The translations under genes and the position numbers were made by a program. Below are positions 25,173 to 34,682 of a DNA stretch of 64,000 nt, piece by piece. Source of the DNA: HGM04593 sp964458275 (GTDB lineage Bacteria > Bacteroidota > Bacteroidia > Bacteroidales > Bacteroidaceae); NCBI GenBank assembly GCA_964458275.1, contig CAYWIE010000002.1, positions 1 to 64,000 of the forward strand, in the 5' to 3' direction. Numbering within the stretch: the stretch's first letter is position 1; every line of letters starts with the position of its first letter. The notes under the pieces are model-generated. The model had not been told where the DNA came from. It saw nothing but the letters and a program-made list of their open reading frames with translations, and searched no databases.

Positions 25173-27221
25173 TTACTTCATCAGTTCAATGCTTCGTTTG
25201 ACGAAATTGTTGAGTGCTTCGCCTGTCAGCATATTGTTCTGCAAGAGTGTGATGTCTATAAGCTGAGATACCTGCTTGTCGGTTACCGCATATTCTGCAA
25301 TGACAGCCTCTTTGTTGCTCTTTGCCTCGGTGAGCTTACGCTCAACCTCTGCAAGTTCGTCTTTCTCTGTCTGGGGAATATCCTCGTCTTTCTTGTCCTT
25401 GCGTGCGTCGTACAGCTCTTTGCGACGTGCATTGAGCTTTTCGCTCTCTTCGTCTATAGGTTGCAGCTTTTCGGCGCAGCTGCTCTTGGCATTGTCAAGG
25501 GCACGCTTGATTAAGGGGTGCTCTTCGTTGATGATGACAGTGTACATGTCGGGCATGTCTCCGTAGAAATTCATTCCCGCTTGTATGGCAGCCATCTCTT
25601 TCATACGACGCATATATTCAGCTTGTGTAATGATTATGGGTGCTGCATCCTCGCCCATAGACTCTGTCTGAATGTGGAACTCTTTTTTCTCGATTTTGGG
25701 CATGCGGCTGCTGAAGATGCCTGTCAGTATTTCGCGTTCGCCGCCGTTGAGTATTGAGAGTTTCTGCTCGTCTTTAACGATGAGACGCTCGATGGTGTCG
25801 CTGTCTACGCGAGAGAAACGTGTCTTTTCGAACTTGCGTTCGAGAAGGCTAATCAAGGCAACGTCCAATTGACCGTCCATCAGCAGGACATTGTAGCCTT
25901 TGGCAGTGGCGTTTTCTATGAAACTGTACTCTTTCTCCTTGTTGCTTGCGTAGAGGTAGATGATGTTTCCCTCTTTGTCGGTCTGCTCGGCAGATACAAG
26001 TGTTTTGTACTCTTCGAATGTGTACTTCTTGCCGTCTGTGTCCTGAAGAAGTGCATATTTGCTTGCCTTCTCATAGAAATCCTCTTCGGTGAGCATTCCG
26101 TAGTTGATGAAGATCTTCAGGTCGTTCCATTTGTCCTCGAACTCCTTGCGGTCGTTCTTGAAGATAGATTGCAGACGGTCGGACACCTTCTTTGAGATGT
26201 AACCCGAAATTTTCTTTACGTTGGCGTCGCTCTGAAGGTATGAGCGTGATACGTTCAAGGGAATGTCGGGAGAGTCTATCACTCCGTGCATCAGTGTGAG
26301 GAAGTCGGGTACAATGCCTTCTACTTCGTCGGTTACATATACCTGATTGCAGTAGAGCTGTATCTTGTTGCGCTGCATCTCTATGTTGCTCTTGATCTTT
26401 GGGAAATAGAGCACACCGGTGAGGTGGAAGGGGAAGTCCACATTGAGGTGTATCCAGAAAAGAGGCTCGTCGCTCATGGGGTAGAGCTTGCGGTAAAACT
26501 CCTTATAATCTTCGTCCTTGAGCTCTGTGGGCTTGCGTGTCCAGAGCGGGGTAGTGTCGTTGATTATGTTGTCTTCGTCGGTATCTGTCTGCTTGCCGTC
26601 TTTCCACTCCTTCTTTTTGCCGAAAGCTATCTCTACGGGCAAGAATTTGCAGTATTTGTTGAGGATAGCACTGATGCGTGCCTCTTCGAGGAACTCTTTG
26701 CTGTCCTCGTCGATGTACATGATGATGTCTGTTCCGCGACCCTCTCTCTCTGCTTCGGTTATTTCGTATTCGGGGCTTCCGTCGCAACTCCATTTGATGG
26801 CGGTTGCTCCCTCTTTGTATGATTTAGTTACTATCTCTACACGCTTAGATACCATGAAGGCTGAGTAGAATCCTAATCCGAAGTGTCCGATGATGGAGTT
26901 TGCTGTGTCCTTGTATTTCTCCAGAAAATCTGTAGCGCCTGAAAGGGCTATCTGATTGATGTACTTCTCAATCTCTTCGGTGGTGAGTCCTATTCCGTTG
27001 TCGCTCACAATTATTGCTTCGGGGGTGAGCTTTACGGTTACTTTAAGTTCGCCGAGTTCGCCTTTGTATTCGCCTTTTTCGTAAAGCGTTTTCAGCTTCT
27101 GTGTGGCATCGATGGCGTTCGATACTATTTCGCGAAGGAAAATTTCGTGGTCGCTGTACAGAAATTTTTTGATGACGGGGAATATGTTTTCTGTTGTTAC
27201 CCCAATGTTACCTTTTTGCAT
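25173..27221 (-). CDS. htpG: HtpG, Hsp90 chaperone
   Basis: 682 residues. This ATP-dependent cytoplasmic chaperone works on late-folding proteins. The GHKL ATPase motifs are clear: FLREIVSNAIDATQKL with the catalytic glutamate and the nucleotide asparagine, VSDNGIGLT, GHFGLGFYSAFM. The middle domain (WIHLNVDFPFHLTGVLYFP, IQLYCNQVYVTDE) and the C-terminal dimer domain follow; a charged lysine/glutamate stretch lies near 610-640. The bacterial start MQKGNIGVTTENIFP is standard. It lies downstream of clpC with a terminator between, so it has its own promoter in 27222-27290. Confidence 0.97.
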   Translation of the reverse strand: MQKGNIGVTTENIFPVIKKFLYSDHEIFLREIVSNAIDATQKLKTLYEKGEYKGELGELKVTVKLTPEAIIVSDNGIGLTTEEIEKYINQIALSGATDFLEKYKDTANSIIGHFGLGFYSAFMVSKRVEIVTKSYKEGATAIKWSCDGSPEYEITEAEREGRGTDIIMYIDEDSKEFLEEARISAILNKYCKFLPVEIAFGKKKEWKDGKQTDTDEDNIINDTTPLWTRKPTELKDEDYKEFYRKLYPMSDEPLFWIHLNVDFPFHLTGVLYFPKIKSNIEMQRNKIQLYCNQVYVTDEVEGIVPDFLTLMHGVIDSPDIPLNVSRSYLQSDANVKKISGYISKKVSDRLQSIFKNDRKEFEDKWNDLKIFINYGMLTEEDFYEKASKYALLQDTDGKKYTFEEYKTLVSAEQTDKEGNIIYLYASNKEKEYSFIENATAKGYNVLLMDGQLDVALISLLERKFEKTRFSRVDSDTIERLIVKDEQKLSILNGGEREILTGIFSSRMPKIEKKEFHIQTESMGEDAAPIIITQAEYMRRMKEMAAIQAGMNFYGDMPDMYTVIINEEHPLIKRALDNAKSSCAEKLQPIDEESEKLNARRKELYDARKDKKDEDIPQTEKDELAEVERKLTEAKSNKEAVIAEYAVTDKQVSQLIDITLLQNNMLTGEALNNFVKRSIELMK

Positions 27222-27290
27222 ACTGTATGATTTTTTATTGTTTTCTATAAAAATAATGATAAATGGTTTTCTGTAAGTATATAAACAAAA

Positions 27291-27322
27291 AAAATGCCAG
27301 ATGTATCTACATCTGACATTTT
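27291..27322 (-). terminator. hairpin after clpC
   Basis: An almost perfect stem: AAAATG-CCAGATGTA pairs with TACATCTGACATTTT with one mismatch around TC. It lies 49 bp past the clpC stop on the minus strand and has A/T runs on both sides. Confidence 0.65.
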
Positions 27323-27370
27323 GTCGTGTTGCATGAAATTATTTCATGTTTTTATGCCTTTTTGCAGAGA

Positions 27371-29881
27371 CTATTCTCCTGCGGCTACTTCGAAGCGGAG
27401 CTTGTCGTTTTCTTTGTCAGCGGTTACGACAATCTTGTCTCCCTCTTTTATAGTCTGTGATATTATCAGTTCGGAGAGTTCGTCTTCGATGTATGTTTGT
27501 ATGGCACGTTTCAGCGGGCGGGCACCGAACTGCTTGTCATATCCCTTGTTGGCGAGGAACTCTTTTGCTTCCCTGTCGAGCTGCAGGGTGAACTGCATTT
27601 CGGCTGCACGTTTGAGTACGGGTGCCAGTTCAAGGTCGACGATGTTGGTGATTGCTTCGAGGTTAAGTTGCTCGAAGTTTATTATTTCGTCTACGCGGTT
27701 GATGAATTCGGGAGCGAAACGTTTGTTCAGTGCTTTCTTTATTATATCGTTGCTGTGCTTGCTGCTTTCTGCATCGGCTTTAGCGAATCCTATGCCTGCA
27801 CCGAACTCCTTAAGTTCTCTTGTTCCGATGTTGGACGTCATGATTATCACTGTGTTGCGGAAGTCTATGGTGCGTCCGTAGCTGTCGGTCAACCGTCCTT
27901 CGTCCATCACTTGCAGCAGCAGGTTGAATACATCGGTGTGTGCTTTTTCTATCTCATCGAGTAGAACGATGGAGTAGGGGCGGCGGCGCACTCTTTCTGT
28001 GAGTTGTCCGCCCTCTTCGTAACCGACGTATCCCGGAGGGGCTCCGACGAGCCGGGAGACGGTGAATTTTTCCATGAATTCGCTCATGTCGATGCGTATG
28101 AGGGCATCTGTGGTGCCGAACATGAAGCGGGCGAGTTCCTTTGCAAGCAGTGTCTTGCCTACACCTGTGGGACCGAGGAACATGAATGTGCCTATCGGCT
28201 TGTTGGGGTTCTTGAGTCCTACTCGGCTGCGGAGAATGGCTTTGGTGAGCTTGTCGATTGCTGCATCCTGTGATATGACTTTACCTGTAAGTTCGCTTTT
28301 CATAGTTCTCAAGCGTGCCCACTCGTCCTGTTGCATGCGCTGTACTGGAACTCCTGATATCATTGATACTACTTCGGCTATCTTTTGGTCATCCACAGTC
28401 TGACGCTCGCTGCGTGCGGCCTTTTCCCACTCCTCTTTCATCTCTTTGAGACACTCTTCCATCTTCTTTTCGTAGTCGCGGTAGTTGGCTGCGCGTTCAA
28501 AGTCCTGTCGCTTTACAGCCTCCTGCTTTTCGCTGCGTGCAACTTCAACGAGTTTTTCCTGCTCTTCTATTTCGCGGGGAACGGTGATGTTTGTCAGATG
28601 CATGCGTGCTCCTGCTTCGTCCATCGCGTCAATTGCCTTGTCGGGGAACGCTCTGTCTGTTATGTATCTGTCTGTCAACGATACACAGGCTTTCAGTGCC
28701 TCGTCGGTGTAGATTACATTGTGGTGGTTTTCGTATCTCTCCTTAATGTTGAGCAGGATGTGAAGTGTGTCTTCGCGTGTAGTGGGCTCGACAATCACCT
28801 TTTGGAAACGGCGTTCCAGCGCCCCGTCCTTTTCAATGCTTTTGCGGTATTCGTCGAGTGTGGTTGCGCCTATGCACTGCATGCCGCCACGTGCAAGGGC
28901 GGGTTTGAGTATGTTTGCGGCATCCATCGAACCAGGTGATGAGCCTGCTCCGATGATGGTGTGCATTTCGTCGATAAAGAGAATTATGTCGGGGTTCTGC
29001 TCCAGTTCGTTGAGTATGGCACGCAGACGTTCTTCGAACTGTCCGCGGTATTTGGTGCCTGCGACAACCGCTGTCATGTCGAGTGATATGATCCGCTTGT
29101 TGAACAGCATGCGTGATACCTTGCGCTGAACGATGCGCTGTGCAAGTCCCTCTACGATAGCCGATTTTCCAACTCCGGGCTCGCCTATGAGTACAGGGTT
29201 GTTCTTTTTCCTGCGGCTGAGTATCTGAGATATGCGCTCAATCTCCTTTTCGCGGCCTACGACAGGGTCGAGCAGTCCCTCTTTGGCTGCTTTTGTCATG
29301 TCGAATCCGAAGTTGTCGAGTACGGGAGTATCGCCGACAGGTTGTTTCTGGCGGGTTTCGGAATGTGTCTGCTGTTTCCCGAATGTGTTGCCGCTCTCTT
29401 CCTCTTCGTCATCCTCGTCGGTGTAGCCGAATCCGTCGCGCACGTCGGGCTTTATATGCAGGGCTTCGCGTACATCGGTGTAAGTTACGTTGTTGTCGGA
29501 CAGTATTGCTGCCGCGTTGTTGGTCTTTTCTTTGAGTATAGCTAACAGAAGATGTTCTGTATCAACATTATTGCTTTTTAACATACGTGCTTCGAGTATA
29601 CAAAAACGTAAAACCTTTGATGCGTTTTCGTCGAGAATTACATCGTTGCTTGCTTCGAATTTCTCTTCGCTTTGCGGTATAAGGTTTCTCTCTAATTCTT
29701 CTTTCAGTTTCAGAATGTCTACCGACATTGTGGTGAGTATGTTCATTGCGTTCCCGTTCTTGTCGCGCAACAGACCCAACAGCAGGTGTTCGGTGGTTAT
29801 ACTCTTGCAGCGCAGGCGGTCTGCCTCTTCCTTGCTGTATGTGAGTATGCGTGATATGTTTTCTGAAAATTGGTTGTTCAT
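27371..29881 (-). CDS. clpC: ClpC, Hsp100 AAA+ unfoldase
   Basis: 836 residues from the ATG at 29881 (MNNQFSENISRILTYSKEEA), the usual start; a longer frame begins with TTG at 29971. ClpC unfolds proteins for ClpP or disaggregates them. Two Clp_N repeats fill residues 1-150. NBD1 has GEPGVGKSAIVEGLA and LFIDEMHTIIG. A single coiled-coil middle region (SEKQEAVKRQDFERAANYRDYEKK, UVR-like) is short as in ClpC rather than ClpB. NBD2 has GPTGVGKTLLAKELA and the sensor regions. An IGF-type ClpP loop is expected near 660-690 (IGTRELKEFGAGIGF contains a Gly-Ile-Gly-Phe). An acidic insert with DEDDEEEESG near 170 is a Bacteroidales trait. Confidence 0.93.
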   Translation of the reverse strand: MNNQFSENISRILTYSKEEADRLRCKSITTEHLLLGLLRDKNGNAMNILTTMSVDILKLKEELERNLIPQSEEKFEASNDVILDENASKVLRFCILEARMLKSNNVDTEHLLLAILKEKTNNAAAILSDNNVTYTDVREALHIKPDVRDGFGYTDEDDEEEESGNTFGKQQTHSETRQKQPVGDTPVLDNFGFDMTKAAKEGLLDPVVGREKEIERISQILSRRKKNNPVLIGEPGVGKSAIVEGLAQRIVQRKVSRMLFNKRIISLDMTAVVAGTKYRGQFEERLRAILNELEQNPDIILFIDEMHTIIGAGSSPGSMDAANILKPALARGGMQCIGATTLDEYRKSIEKDGALERRFQKVIVEPTTREDTLHILLNIKERYENHHNVIYTDEALKACVSLTDRYITDRAFPDKAIDAMDEAGARMHLTNITVPREIEEQEKLVEVARSEKQEAVKRQDFERAANYRDYEKKMEECLKEMKEEWEKAARSERQTVDDQKIAEVVSMISGVPVQRMQQDEWARLRTMKSELTGKVISQDAAIDKLTKAILRSRVGLKNPNKPIGTFMFLGPTGVGKTLLAKELARFMFGTTDALIRIDMSEFMEKFTVSRLVGAPPGYVGYEEGGQLTERVRRRPYSIVLLDEIEKAHTDVFNLLLQVMDEGRLTDSYGRTIDFRNTVIIMTSNIGTRELKEFGAGIGFAKADAESSKHSNDIIKKALNKRFAPEFINRVDEIINFEQLNLEAITNIVDLELAPVLKRAAEMQFTLQLDREAKEFLANKGYDKQFGARPLKRAIQTYIEDELSELIISQTIKEGDKIVVTADKENDKLRFEVAAGE

Positions 29882-30025
29882 AGTTTCTTCCTCCTCATTC
29901 TTTCTATGTGTGAACAATATTGTTTTTCTGTTTGTCGGCGCGAAATTACTATAATGTTCTCTGCCATACAACTATTATTACATAACTTACCTTACAAAAA
30001 CCGTGCCAAACTATTAAAAATTGTT

Positions 30026-30220
30026 AGAGGGAGGTTCCATAGATTAGTAAACAATAATTTCTTTGTAGGGTGAGCTCTGTTTCGATCGCTTTTTGTTTTG
30101 TTTCGGTATCTTGTTCATTTTTACTCAGTTGCGACACGAAGGTTGCTCCATTGCAAAAATAAACAATCTGCTCTGAATAAATTAAAAAAAACGGCTCGAA
30201 CTGATGTATGGAACCTCCCT
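30026..30220. repeat. short inverted-repeat element, copy 1 (about 195 bp)
   Basis: The ends are inverted repeats: GGGAGGTTCCATA at 30029-30041 and its complement at 30207-30219. The first 70 bases resemble the element at 41861-41948 read on the other strand. Shared blocks include ATTAGTAAAYAATAAT, TTCTTTGTAGGG and TCGRTCGCTTTTTG (R, Y mark differences). No open frame lies inside. The element sits in the 620-bp gap between clpC and gyrA. Size, inverted ends and lack of coding fit a MITE-like element; the rest of the gap (30221-30502) shows only a weak TAATTTAG box at 30423 ahead of gyrA. Confidence 0.55.
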
Positions 30221-30502
30221 AAAAATATGCAAATTTGACATATTTTTTGTTATGAACACAAATCGGATAGTTGTGCAGAGAGCGGTTGGAAACGCCCTAA
30301 TCTGTAACCTTTTTTAACTATAAATGCTAATCTCTTGACAACCAACTGAAAATGCTTGATTGAATCTCCGCTTCCTAATTCATAAAATATATTATTTTCT
30401 TGCCCGTTTCGCTAAAATTGTGTAATTTAGCACGTTTTTATACGGATACGACAGAAGAATAAAATGTCCCGTAATTGAATTTTAATAATACTTGTAATAT
30501 AA

Positions 30503-33010
30503 ATGATTGGAAACGACAGAATTATAAAAATCAATATCGAGGAAGAGATGCGTTCTTCCTATATTGATTACTCGATGTCGGTAATTGTTGCCCGTGCGCT
30601 ACCCGATGTCCGTGATGGATTGAAGCCTGTACACCGCCGTATATTGTACGGAATGATGGAACTGGGAAACACAGCCGACAAACCTTATAAAAAATCTGCC
30701 CGTACTGTCGGTGATGTGCTTGGTAAGTATCACCCCCACGGCGACTCATCGGTCTATATGGCACTTGTGCGTATGGCACAGAACTGGGTTATGCGCTATC
30801 CGCTCATTGACGGACAGGGTAACTTCGGTTCTATCGACGGCGACTCACCCGCAGCCATGCGTTATACCGAAGCGCGTCTGCGCAAAATCGGAGAAGACAT
30901 GGCAGAGGACCTCTACAAAGAGACAGTGGACTTCATGCCCAACTATACAGCCGAGACAGAGGAACCCACAGTGCTGCCTACACGCATCCCCAACCTTCTT
31001 ATAAACGGTTCGTCAGGTATTGCGGTGGGTATGGCGACAAATATTCCTACACACAACTTGAGCGAGGTAATCGATGCGTGCGTGGCATACATCGACAATC
31101 CCGATATTGATGTAGCCGGACTTATGGAATATGTCAAGGCTCCCGACTTCCCCACAGGATGCGACATCTACGGACTTGCAGGAGTAAGAGAGGCATACGA
31201 GACTGGTCGTGGAAAGGTGGTAATGCGTGCCGTATGCGAAATAGAGCCGGGAGATTATCACGACAAGATTATCGTAACCGCAATTCCCTATAATGTAAAT
31301 AAGGAGGAACTCATCAAGGATATTGCCGCAATGGTCAACGAAAAGAAAATTGAGGGAATATCAAACATCAACGACGAGTCCGACCAGTCGGGTATGCGCA
31401 TTGTTATAGACGTAAAGCGCGACGCAAATGCCAATGTCCTTATAAACAAGCTTTATAAGATGAGTGCCTTGCAGACATCCTTCAGCGTAAACTGCATTGC
31501 ACTTGTACACGGTAGCCCCCGTCTGCTCACTCTCAAGGACTGCATCAGCAACTTCATTGCCCATCGCCACGAAGTTGTAATACGTCGCACAAAGTACGAT
31601 CTCCGCAAGGCAGAAGAGCGTGCCCACATACTCGAAGGACTCATCATTGCGTCGGACAACATCGACGAGGTAGTGCGCATCATACGTGCCGCTAAATCTC
31701 CCGCCGAGGCAAAACAAGGACTTATCGAACGTTTCTCGCTCAGCGAGATTCAGGCGAATGCCATTGTCGAGATGCGTCTGCGTCAACTCACAGGTCTCAT
31801 GCAGGAACAGCTCCACGCCGAGTTTGATGAGATTCAGAAGAGAATCGAACATTACAAAGAGATTCTCTCAAACGAAGAGATTTGCAAGAAGGTCATCAAG
31901 GAAGAACTCATCGAGGTCAAGGAAAAGTACGGCGACGAGCGCCGTTGCCGCATAGAGTACAGCGCATCAGAAGACTTCAACCCCGAAGACTTCTATGCTG
32001 ACGACGAAATGGTCATTACAATATCTCACCTCGGATACATCAAGCGTACTCCTCTTGCCGAATACCGTGCGCAGAACAGAGGCGGCGTAGGCTCACGAGG
32101 CAGCGACACCCGCGATTCCGACTTCATAGAACACATATATACGGCAACAATGCACAATACCATGATGTTCTTCACACAGCGCGGACGTTGCTATTGGCTC
32201 AAGGTCTACGAACTTCCCGAAGGCAACAAGAACTCCAAAGGACGTGCCATACAGAACCTGCTCAACATCGCTGCCGATGACTCGCTCAATGCAATCGTGC
32301 GCGTAAAGACACTTGCCGACAGCAACTTCATCAACAGCCACAACCTCATATTCTGTACCAAGCAGGGAGTCATAAAGAAAACCTCTCTCGAACAGTATTC
32401 ACGTCCCAGAGCAAACGGCATCAACGCTATTACCATCCGCGAGGACGACAGAGTAATTTCAGTAGCTCTCACCGATGGCGACAGCGACATCGTACTTGCC
32501 AACCGCAAGGGCCGTGCAGTGCGCTTTAACGAAAGCACGGTACGCCCGATGGGACGTACAGCTACCGGTGTACGAGGCATGGCGCTTGACGAGGGCGACG
32601 AAGTAGTAGGCATGGTAGTGCTGAACAAAGAGAGCGACAAGAGCATTCTTGTCCTTTCCGAGCAAGGCTATGGCAAACGTTCGGCAAGCTGTGAATATCC
32701 AACTGTAAACCGTGGCTGCAAAGGTGTAAAGACAATAAACGTAACCGAAAAGACCGGTGCGCTTATAGCCATCATGGGCGTAACAAACGACAACGACCTT
32801 ATGGTTATAAACAAGTCGGGTATTGCAATCAGAACAGCCGTAGAGCAGATTCCTGTAATCGGACGTGCCACACAAGGTGTACGCATCATCGACCTCAAGA
32901 AAAAGAACGACACAATCAGTTCTGTGTGCAAGGTTAGCCACGAGGTTGAGACCGAGAGCGAGAATACAGAAGACGCAATAACCACAGAAGAAACACCTGC
33001 TAATGAATAA
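30503..33010 (+). CDS. gyrA: DNA gyrase subunit A
   Basis: 835 residues. GyrA cuts and rejoins DNA for negative supercoiling. The catalytic tyrosine is Y121 in AAMRYTEAR. The quinolone-determining region reads YHPHGDSSVYMAL, with serines at 82 and 83 and Met at 86 where enterobacteria have Asp. The cut-and-rejoin core runs to about 490, and six beta-pinwheel repeats follow, starting with the GyrA box-like RGGVGSRGSDT (canonical QRRGGKG). The acidic C-terminal tail (ETESENTEDAITTEE) is typical of Bacteroidetes gyrase. A leader of about 65 bases follows a weak promoter box at 30423-30430. A TPR protein follows after 69 bp. Confidence 0.96.
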   Translation: MIGNDRIIKINIEEEMRSSYIDYSMSVIVARALPDVRDGLKPVHRRILYGMMELGNTADKPYKKSARTVGDVLGKYHPHGDSSVYMALVRMAQNWVMRYPLIDGQGNFGSIDGDSPAAMRYTEARLRKIGEDMAEDLYKETVDFMPNYTAETEEPTVLPTRIPNLLINGSSGIAVGMATNIPTHNLSEVIDACVAYIDNPDIDVAGLMEYVKAPDFPTGCDIYGLAGVREAYETGRGKVVMRAVCEIEPGDYHDKIIVTAIPYNVNKEELIKDIAAMVNEKKIEGISNINDESDQSGMRIVIDVKRDANANVLINKLYKMSALQTSFSVNCIALVHGSPRLLTLKDCISNFIAHRHEVVIRRTKYDLRKAEERAHILEGLIIASDNIDEVVRIIRAAKSPAEAKQGLIERFSLSEIQANAIVEMRLRQLTGLMQEQLHAEFDEIQKRIEHYKEILSNEEICKKVIKEELIEVKEKYGDERRCRIEYSASEDFNPEDFYADDEMVITISHLGYIKRTPLAEYRAQNRGGVGSRGSDTRDSDFIEHIYTATMHNTMMFFTQRGRCYWLKVYELPEGNKNSKGRAIQNLLNIAADDSLNAIVRVKTLADSNFINSHNLIFCTKQGVIKKTSLEQYSRPRANGINAITIREDDRVISVALTDGDSDIVLANRKGRAVRFNESTVRPMGRTATGVRGMALDEGDEVVGMVVLNKESDKSILVLSEQGYGKRSASCEYPTVNRGCKGVKTINVTEKTGALIAIMGVTNDNDLMVINKSGIAIRTAVEQIPVIGRATQGVRIIDLKKKNDTISSVCKVSHEVETESENTEDAITTEETPANE

Positions 33011-33079
33011 GAAGCAGAAACCGGCTTTGCCGGTGATAATTATAAACAGCTTATAACAATCTCATTAAATATTTTTAAT

Positions 33080-34351
33080 ATGAAAAAATTAGTTTTATCT
33101 TTCGCTTTGGTTCTGGCAGCAAGCATGGTTTCAGGACAACAGCTTACAAAAGAACAGATAAAAGCACAGAAAAAGGAGCGTAAAGCTCTTATGTTAAAAG
33201 CCAAAACTGCCGATAAAGCAATCGTGGCAGGTGATCACGCAGGCGCACTCAGCACCATTCAGGACGCGCTCAAAAGCCCCCTTACAAATGAGGATGCATA
33301 CGTATGGTATGTAGCTTGCAAGGCTAAGAAGGGTGTCATCGACGCAGAGAACTACAAACGTGCACAAGGACAGCCGTTCAATGCCGACCAGCTCTACAAT
33401 TCGGCATACGACATTTTCGACTATCTCATCAAGTGCGACAAGTATGACAAGGCACCCAATGCAAAAGGCAAGGTGGCACCCAAATACTCAATGGATATTG
33501 TACAGATGATGTATGAGAACCGCAACCAGTTGTTTAATGGAGGTGCATACTTCTACAATGCCGAGAAGTACGACGATGCTTTCAAGCAGTTCGACATGTT
33601 CCTCAAAACAGCTACACTTGAGCCGCTTGATACACTTCCTGCCGTAAAAGACAAGGAGTTGAATGCTAATGCTGCATACTACGCTGCACTTTGCGGTATG
33701 CAGACAGAAAACTACAAAAACGTACTTGCACACATCGACCTTGCAATGGAAGAGCCCTCTTTCAAAGAGAATGCCATGAAGTACAAGTCAATGGCATATG
33801 GACATCTTGGCGACTCTGTTGCATGGGCAAACACACTGAAGGACGGTGCAAGAACATTCCCTTCTAATCCTTATTTCTATCAGTGCCTTATTGCTTTCTA
33901 CCAGTCAAAGAATCAGCCTGAGGAGATGACAAAATTTGCAGATGAGATGATTGCGTCAAATCCCGAAAATCCCTTGTTCTTCTTCGTGAAAGGTATGGTA
34001 TTGCAGGAGAGCGGTAAAACAGCTGAAGCTGTTACATGGTACAAGAAGACATTGGAGAAGGACCCCAATTATGAGGGCGCACTTGCCAACCTCGGTATCT
34101 GCTACACAGTACTCGCACAGGAGTATAGCCAGAAGAATGCAAGCACAAATATAAGGGATAAAGCAAAAATCAAGAAAGACAAAGAGGTTATCAACGGATA
34201 CTTCAAAGAGGCGCTTCCTCTTTATGAGAAACTTCGTAAGTTGCAGCCTACAAAAACAGAATTGTGGATAACAGGTCTTTCAAACTGCTACTACAATCTT
34301 AATATGGAGAAGGAACTTAAGGAGATTGAACAATATCTTCCCAAAGAATAA
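33080..34351 (+). CDS. exported tetratricopeptide-repeat protein
   Basis: 423 residues with a signal peptide (MKKLVLSFALVLAASMVSGQQ). The rest is helical, with TPR motifs most evident at about 280-350 (NPENPLFFFVKGMVLQESGKTAEAVTWYKKTLEKDPNYEGALANLGICY). An earlier stretch, GAYFYNAEKYDDAFKQFDMFLKTA, is another repeat. It is a periplasmic scaffold of unknown partner. It may be read from the gyrA transcript (69-bp gap) and ends at a 48-bp palindromic terminator. Confidence 0.85.
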   Translation: MKKLVLSFALVLAASMVSGQQLTKEQIKAQKKERKALMLKAKTADKAIVAGDHAGALSTIQDALKSPLTNEDAYVWYVACKAKKGVIDAENYKRAQGQPFNADQLYNSAYDIFDYLIKCDKYDKAPNAKGKVAPKYSMDIVQMMYENRNQLFNGGAYFYNAEKYDDAFKQFDMFLKTATLEPLDTLPAVKDKELNANAAYYAALCGMQTENYKNVLAHIDLAMEEPSFKENAMKYKSMAYGHLGDSVAWANTLKDGARTFPSNPYFYQCLIAFYQSKNQPEEMTKFADEMIASNPENPLFFFVKGMVLQESGKTAEAVTWYKKTLEKDPNYEGALANLGICYTVLAQEYSQKNASTNIRDKAKIKKDKEVINGYFKEALPLYEKLRKLQPTKTELWITGLSNCYYNLNMEKELKEIEQYLPKE

Positions 34352-34366
34352 GTTCTCAAAGTATTG

Positions 34367-34414
34367 TACAAGAATATGGGTACAGCCGATATCGGCTGTA
34401 CCCATATTCTTGTA
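34367..34414. terminator. 48-bp perfect palindrome, terminator
   Basis: Bases 34367-34390 are the exact reverse complement of 34391-34414, centred on GCCGATATCGGC. It lies 15 bp past the TPR stop and about 70 bp beyond the end of the proline-rich frame that arrives on the minus strand. Confidence 0.8.
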
Positions 34415-34484
34415 TATTTGTCAATGCAGACAAACATCCGTAGCCCTTTGTAGCTTTCATAGGCTTATATAGAGTCAAAAACGC

Positions 34485-34682
34485 TTATGGTCTGAACGAC
34501 GGTGGTCTGACACCACCACCCGGAGGATTATTGCCGAACGGCGGTCGGGGAGGATTGCCGCCCGATGGTCCCCACATAGGCGGTCGGGGAGGGCGCGGCG
34601 GCAGAGGTCTTATCCCCGGACGCGGATAGGGTGGCCACGGTCGGGGAGGGAATATGCAAACAGGTGCAGAAGCATCAGGCAG
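34485..34682 (-). other. 65-codon in-frame proline-rich extension downstream of the UGA stop
   Basis: Directly after the TGA at 34685-34683 of the DUF4251-like gene, the same frame stays open for 65 codons and ends at TAA (34487-34485). It starts LPDASAPVCIFPPRPWPPY and ends GGGVRPPSFRP. About 40 percent of residues are proline, with Arg, Gly, Trp and Phe, and three PPRP units spaced by 19 and 13 codons. Random 3' sequence would not hold such a bias in one frame. Either the stop is a recent nonsense change (or a read error) in a longer gene, or UGA is read through some of the time; the UGA is followed by C, a context that favours readthrough. I cannot tell which. Confidence 0.6.

Noticed and set aside
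30081..30200. Riboswitch ahead of gyrA
   Set aside because: The structure present is the inverted-repeat element; no known riboswitch core is recognisable and the gyrA promoter lies downstream of it.
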